A stretch of 64,000 nt of DNA from assembly GCA_025174535.1 (NCBI GenBank), contig JALBUN010000048.1, positions 124,001 to 188,000 of the forward strand, read 5' to 3'. Under the pieces are notes generated by a model. The model saw only the letters and a program-made list of their open reading frames with translations, made no database searches and was not told the DNA's origin. The DNA comes from Cantharellus purpuraceus. Lineage: Eukaryota; Basidiomycota; Agaricomycetes; Cantharellales; Hydnaceae. Shown here piece by piece: positions 59,701 through 64,000 of this stretch. The position numbers and the translations under genes were made by a program. The number at the start of each line of letters is the position of its first letter. The stretch's first letter is position 1.

Positions 59701-61059
59701 AATGGAGGCCGGTAGGTTTTGTATCCAAGAGCCTTTCAGATGCAGAGCGCAACTATGCCATCCATGATAAGGAATTGCTCTCAGTCATCCGTGGACTAGA
59801 AGAATGGCGCCACATCTTGGAAGGGACCAAATACAAGATTGAAATCCTTAACGACCATCAAAACCTCACATATTTCCGTACAGCTCAGAATCTCAATCAT
59901 CGACAAGCTCACTGGTCACTATACCTTTCTCGTTTTGACTTTGAACTGATCCACCGTCCTGGATGACATTCAGCCAAACCTGATGCCCTCTCACAACGTG
60001 TAGATCATAAGCGGGGGGAGGAAGATAACCAGAACCAGGTTCTTCTTGGCCCTGAGCGTTTCCACATCGATGCGACATCCACCTATCCAGGGCCAGAAGC
60101 TCAAATGATCACAGGAAAAGGAGACATATTCCTGGAACGTGTGTGGAACTGCACCAACAGAGATGAAAAGGTTGTAAAGGCTCTTAAGGAACTTGGTCCC
60201 TCTCAGAATTTATGAGGACAGGAATGGACTGAGGAGAATGGACTTGTCCTCTATCGTGGCAAGGTATATGTCCCTCTTGACCCAAAATTGCGCCATGACA
60301 TTGTAAGGGCACACCACGATACTCACATTACAGGTCACCCTGGTCGCTGGAGAACAACAGAACTTGTATCCCACAGCTACTGGTGGCCTGGATTTGGACA
60401 ATACATTGCCAAATACGTCAAGGGATGTGATCTCTGCAATCGGACAAAAACTTTTCCTGCTCCTCCTATGGGTAAACTCCTGCCTAATCGTGTCCCAGAT
60501 CGGAGATGGCAAGTGATATCTGTTGACCTTATTGTAGAACTACCCATCAGCCATGGCTATGATGCACTCCTTGTCGTTGTGGACCGTCTTTCCAAACGAG
60601 CACATGTTATCCCTACCACCTCTGACATCAACTCCATAGGAGTTGCACGACTTTTCCGAGACCATGTGTGGAAACACCATGGCCTTCCTGAGGAGATCAT
60701 CAGTGACCGTGGCACCCAGTTTGTCTCTCAATTTATGCGCGAGCTCAATAAGCTTTTGGGGATCAAGGTTGCAGCATCCACAGCATATCATCCACAAACC
60801 GATGGTCAGACGGAAAGGGTCAATCAAGAAATTGAACAATACTTGAGGCTTTTCGTCAATCAGCGCCAGGATGACTGGATTGAGTGGGTTCCTCTTGCCG
60901 AATTCACATACAACAACCGCATCCACTCCTCCACGCAATCAACCCCCTTCATGCTTGATACAGGCCAACACCCAAGGCTTGGGCTAGAGCCAATCCGAGA
61001 GACACGACTTGAAGCACTGGAAGAATTCACTGAGCGTATGGAGACGGCCACCACTGAGT
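56745..61059 (+). pseudogene. Ty3/gypsy gag-pol, one frame with four TGA codons, 3' truncated
   Basis: A single reading frame runs from ATG 56745 to 61059 without any frameshift, about 1,438 codons. Gag with zinc knuckle CYNCGKHGHISPAC (near 57685); aspartyl protease ALLNSGATG (near 58105), where the expected catalytic Asp is Asn; reverse transcriptase with VFMDDIL (near 59200); RNase H (LETDASAYATGAVLSQ); integrase with HHDTHITGHPG...CDLC zinc site and core residues in VDLIVELP and SDRGTQF. TGA codons interrupt at 56805, 58158, 59964 and 60213, each where Arg is expected. The tail of integrase and the 3' LTR are missing, replaced by LTR C. Confidence 0.9.
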
Positions 61060-62490
61060 GTTTTGGAACCCGCAAAATTATGGTGTTAGGGCAAACTCTA
61101 AATCACCACAATTCCGTGAATGAACAGCTGAGAAGAATATCAAACCCTGCTGCAGCACAACTCCAGAAACGATTTAACGTTTGTACTTTGGTTACAATCC
61201 TTTGTATTGGTCAATGCAGACTATACACAGAAAGGTAATACGTTTCTTAGCAGCAAGAAATGAATAAGACTTCCAGAGTCTAGAGTTCACGGACGCTTAG
61301 GGGTCCAGATATTCCAAAAAGAGGGGAATGCACTTAGAGGCTAAAGGAAGTAGGTGGATGAATCCAACCGTCCAACCAGTGGCACTCAGAAGCGGGTAAC
61401 AGCAATGTGTGAAGTAGTCTAGCAACTGCTTCACACGAGTTCAAGCTTCTAATGCTCTGCAAAGGCAGTACACACTAGTTACTTAAACAAGAGCACTAAT
61501 GGCAGGACTATCGACAGACAATCTCACCCTGTAGATTCGTAGTCACGTGAGGCAGATACTACACTCACGCCCAAAGCAGGAATATCACTACCTTGAGTGC
61601 AATCAAGTACAGTTACACAACTGTAAAAGATCCTTGAACTGGTAATCAACAGTTACTGAGATAGAGGATGACACTGTATGTCACTCTAGTCACACTGGTG
61701 TGCAGAAGATGGGTAGAATATGATGATATGTTATTCTTTCAGAGGCAGAATGGCCTCCTTATATATTGTATTTACAGGGGCTGACTAATGCTTCTGGAAT
61801 ATTCTACCTATTAATAGATGGAAACTACTGGAAGGTTGTGGAAGGTGGAAGAAAGGGGTAGAATATTCCAAGCCAATCACAGGATCTGATCACAGCACTA
61901 ACACTGATCAGGAGCTGAATAATGGTTCTGGAAAGTTCTATCTAATAATAGAGGGAAACAGCTAGAATGTTATGGAAAGGGGTAGAATATTCCAAGGCAA
62001 TCACCTGATTTGATCACCCATCATCTGATTTGATCCCTGAGCTAGGCACTGATCAGGCAAAAAGAAGGGTGTCCACCCTGTTTTCTGCACTGGTTTGGAC
62101 AGCCATGGATAGCCACATCTCAGGTGATGATCTCCACGGAAAATAGTGCCCTGAGAGGCTGTGGTTGTTAAGTTACAGAATATTTATTGATCAGAGACAT
62201 CTGAGCTTGAATTCAGGCCAAATGCCTGGTCCAAAAGGGGAGAGCCGGCTGTGTGAAGGTTTGTGGGCGCCTATGGGTCCACAACTGTAGCACAGCAGAA
62301 ATAAATGATTCTGAGCTGAGTTCTGCATGGAATATTCCCGAAAAAATATGGAAAAATAGAGAATATTTGAATAAGTCCATTCCAGGTACAAGCATCAAAT
62401 ATATGCGGATATTTAGGAATGGAAAAGCAAAGAATAGCACATTGGTGCTGCATAAATGGAATTTGATAGGGAAAAGGTGGTTCCCATACA
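61060..62490 (+). mobile_element. LTR C, 1431 bp, no target duplication
   Basis: Same family as LTRs A and B, complete from TGTTTTGGAACC to GGTTCCCATACA. Its left flank is gypsy integrase (CTGAG), its right flank repeat R2 (GACTC), so the two flanks do not match. It probably marks a recombination between two family members that removed the sequence between. Confidence 0.8.
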
Positions 62491-62820
62491 GACTCGGACA
62501 TACTCATGTAAGGCCGTCAGCCTCGGAGACCCATCACTGGAGTAATTATTATTAGATTTCAAATATGTATTTAAGTTGCCCAACTGAGGACTTCATTCCC
62601 CAGTTCAAATATTGAATCACACCTAGTTCCTAAATCTGATCCTAACTCTCTAAGTTGTACTCCATCTCTGAAATCTCAGACACCGGTATTAGTGAGGGTG
62701 CAGCACATAAGCTGAAGCCAAGCCTGTTCTGACCCCCACGACGTACCCGACTCCTTCTCCGACTCCGACCAAACCTCCGACCCAATCTCTGACCCCCAAT
62801 CGGACCTAGTGCGTAACATT
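62491..62820 (+). repeat. Repeat family R2, copy b
   Basis: Begins mid-repeat at GACTCGGACATACTCATG and continues to GGACCTAGTGCGTAAC. It matches the reverse complement of 12686-12895 and 11160-11272 and the start of copy c. The first part is missing at the LTR C junction. Confidence 0.7.
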
Positions 62821-63013
62821 AAGTATTTTTGACTTGATTCATACTAGCACAGAACTCAACCAAGTAGTATTGGTTGGGCAATGTGATATACAGTGTGGGT
62901 GTGTCTAAAAAGTCTATCTACCATACATGGACCCACATGTGTACTTGGGTCCACTGATTACATAATAATTATATATATGCACCCTGTGGGCACATATGCC
63001 TATCAAGAGAACA
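62821..63013. other. AT-rich spacer in repeat cluster
   Basis: No gene recognised. It is the flank into which the minus-strand solo LTR inserted. Confidence 0.4.
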
Positions 63014-63355
63014 TGTGAGGGATACGCTGAATGATGAGGCCACAATAACAAGATACTCAATAAGTGAGAGCCAATAAGAGATAATGCCAGCTGGTACAGC
63101 GGATATCCTCAGTCTATACACTTGTCACTGATAAATACATGGGACTCACCTGGTACAGTGGATATCCTCAGAGATCAAGCTGAGGAAACTGTGCTGCACC
63201 AGGCAAGGTCCTTATACTAGATGATGCATGGAATAGGGGAACCAAGATAGGGGAACAATAGGGGAGAGATAGGAGAGTGCACCCTAACAGGCTGTGCTGA
63301 TAGGGGCGATAAGAAAGGTACTAAAAATAGAAACTGAGTCATATGAACCCTGACA
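63014..63355 (-). mobile_element. Solo LTR of the gypsy family, TSD GAACA
   Basis: Reverse complement of the LTR at 56315-56676, 342 bp with a few small differences. It is flanked by GAACA at 63009-63013 and 63356-63360, a perfect 5-bp target duplication. It shows the family transposed and then lost the internal part by recombination. Confidence 0.85.
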
Positions 63356-63719
63356 GAACAGCATTCCTTAAGGGAATGCTGTATATATATTTATGTATAA
63401 CTATACTACACTAAGTACCTAGGGTACTTACATGTGAGGATTCAACTATTAAAGCAGTCTTTAAGCCTTAATCAACAGGGAGTAGACAATTTAATTAATA
63501 TTTGTTAACTTTTTGATTTATTAAACAATGACAATTCAAAGTGAGGGCTTTTCATGGATATTATGACTATATTCATTAATGCCCAGATCTCTTCTGATCC
63601 ACCCAGATTCCCATGCATATGAGATCTGTACTCCATTTGGAAATTGCCCCATCCTGCATGTCACCATTGGTCCATCTGATCATCATCACTGTTTCCACCC
63701 ATCCATCTCTGGCTCCATT
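63356..63719. other. Spacer between solo LTR and R2 copy c
   Basis: AT-rich, no gene recognised. A small palindrome (GCATTCCTTAAGGGAATGC) lies at about 63361-63379. Confidence 0.4.
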
Positions 63720-64000
63720 GATGCATCAGCATCACCATAGGAACCCAGACATCTCCATCAGACTCAGACATACTCACATAAGGCTGTTGGCCTTGGAGAT
63801 CCCTTGCCAGAGTAATTATTATCAGATTCCAAAATATGTATTTAAATCATGCTACTGGGGACTTCATTCCCCAGTTCCAATATTGAATCACATCCAGGTC
63901 CTAAGTCCAGTCCAGAACTAGTTAAAGTCCTACTCTGTCTCCAAAATCTCAGACACCAGTATTAGTGAGGGTGCAGCACATAAGCTGAAGCCAAGTCCAC
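63720..64000 (+). repeat. Repeat family R2, copy c, cut by window end
   Basis: ATCAGCATCACCATAGGAACC onward matches the reverse complement of 12686-12934; the end, CAGCACATAAGCTGAAGCCAAG, matches copy b at about 62701. Diverged from both other copies by scattered substitutions. It continues beyond the window. Confidence 0.65.

Overview
The window looks like nuclear DNA of a mushroom-forming fungus (Agaricomycetes). Genes are split by many short introns of about 47-80 nt. The gene set (A-T-R adenylate-forming reductases, a multi-exon P450, squalene synthase, coronin, Zn2Cys6 proteins) and the Ty3/gypsy elements carrying basidiomycete-style gag all fit that placement. I had no database search, so names rest on motifs and splice reconstruction read from the sequence.

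Layout. 1-20.5 kb (minus strand): two tandem paralogs of an adenylate-forming reductase. The first is cut by the window start. They are separated by about 12.6 kb of nested, decayed retrotransposon sequence. 21.8-31 kb: a leucine-rich-repeat protein (+), a cytochrome P450 (-) and a secreted or membrane-anchored FAD-dependent oxidoreductase (-). The reductases, P450 and flavoprotein together could be a small specialised-metabolite locus. 32.6-38.2 kb: housekeeping genes, namely an RCC2-like protein with a C-terminal PHD finger (+), squalene synthase ERG9 (-), a small unknown ORF (+) and cytidine deaminase (-). 38.2-42.1 kb: a large Zn2Cys6 protein with a zinc ribbon and a possible AlkB-like fold. 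42.3 kb: an intron-containing tRNA-Ile, followed by a degenerate tandem-repeat array. 44.6-49.4 kb: a very GC-rich pair, a TPR-DnaJ co-chaperone and a long helical/low-complexity protein. 52.3-54.2 kb: coronin. 56.3-64 kb: a Ty3/gypsy element truncated by another family's LTR, then more LTR and repeat fragments.

Four observations stand out. (1) The two reductase paralogs are about 99% identical in their 3' half but clearly diverged in their 5' half, which suggests gene conversion. (2) GC-AG introns can be read in three unrelated genes, and in both copies of the reductase. (3) The gypsy polyprotein at 56.7-61.1 kb is one uninterrupted frame apart from four TGA codons at expected Arg positions, plus a lost protease Asp; all five fit C-to-T change at CpG. 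(4) One 1.4-kb LTR family repeatedly sits inside other retroelements, twice with perfect 5-bp target duplications.
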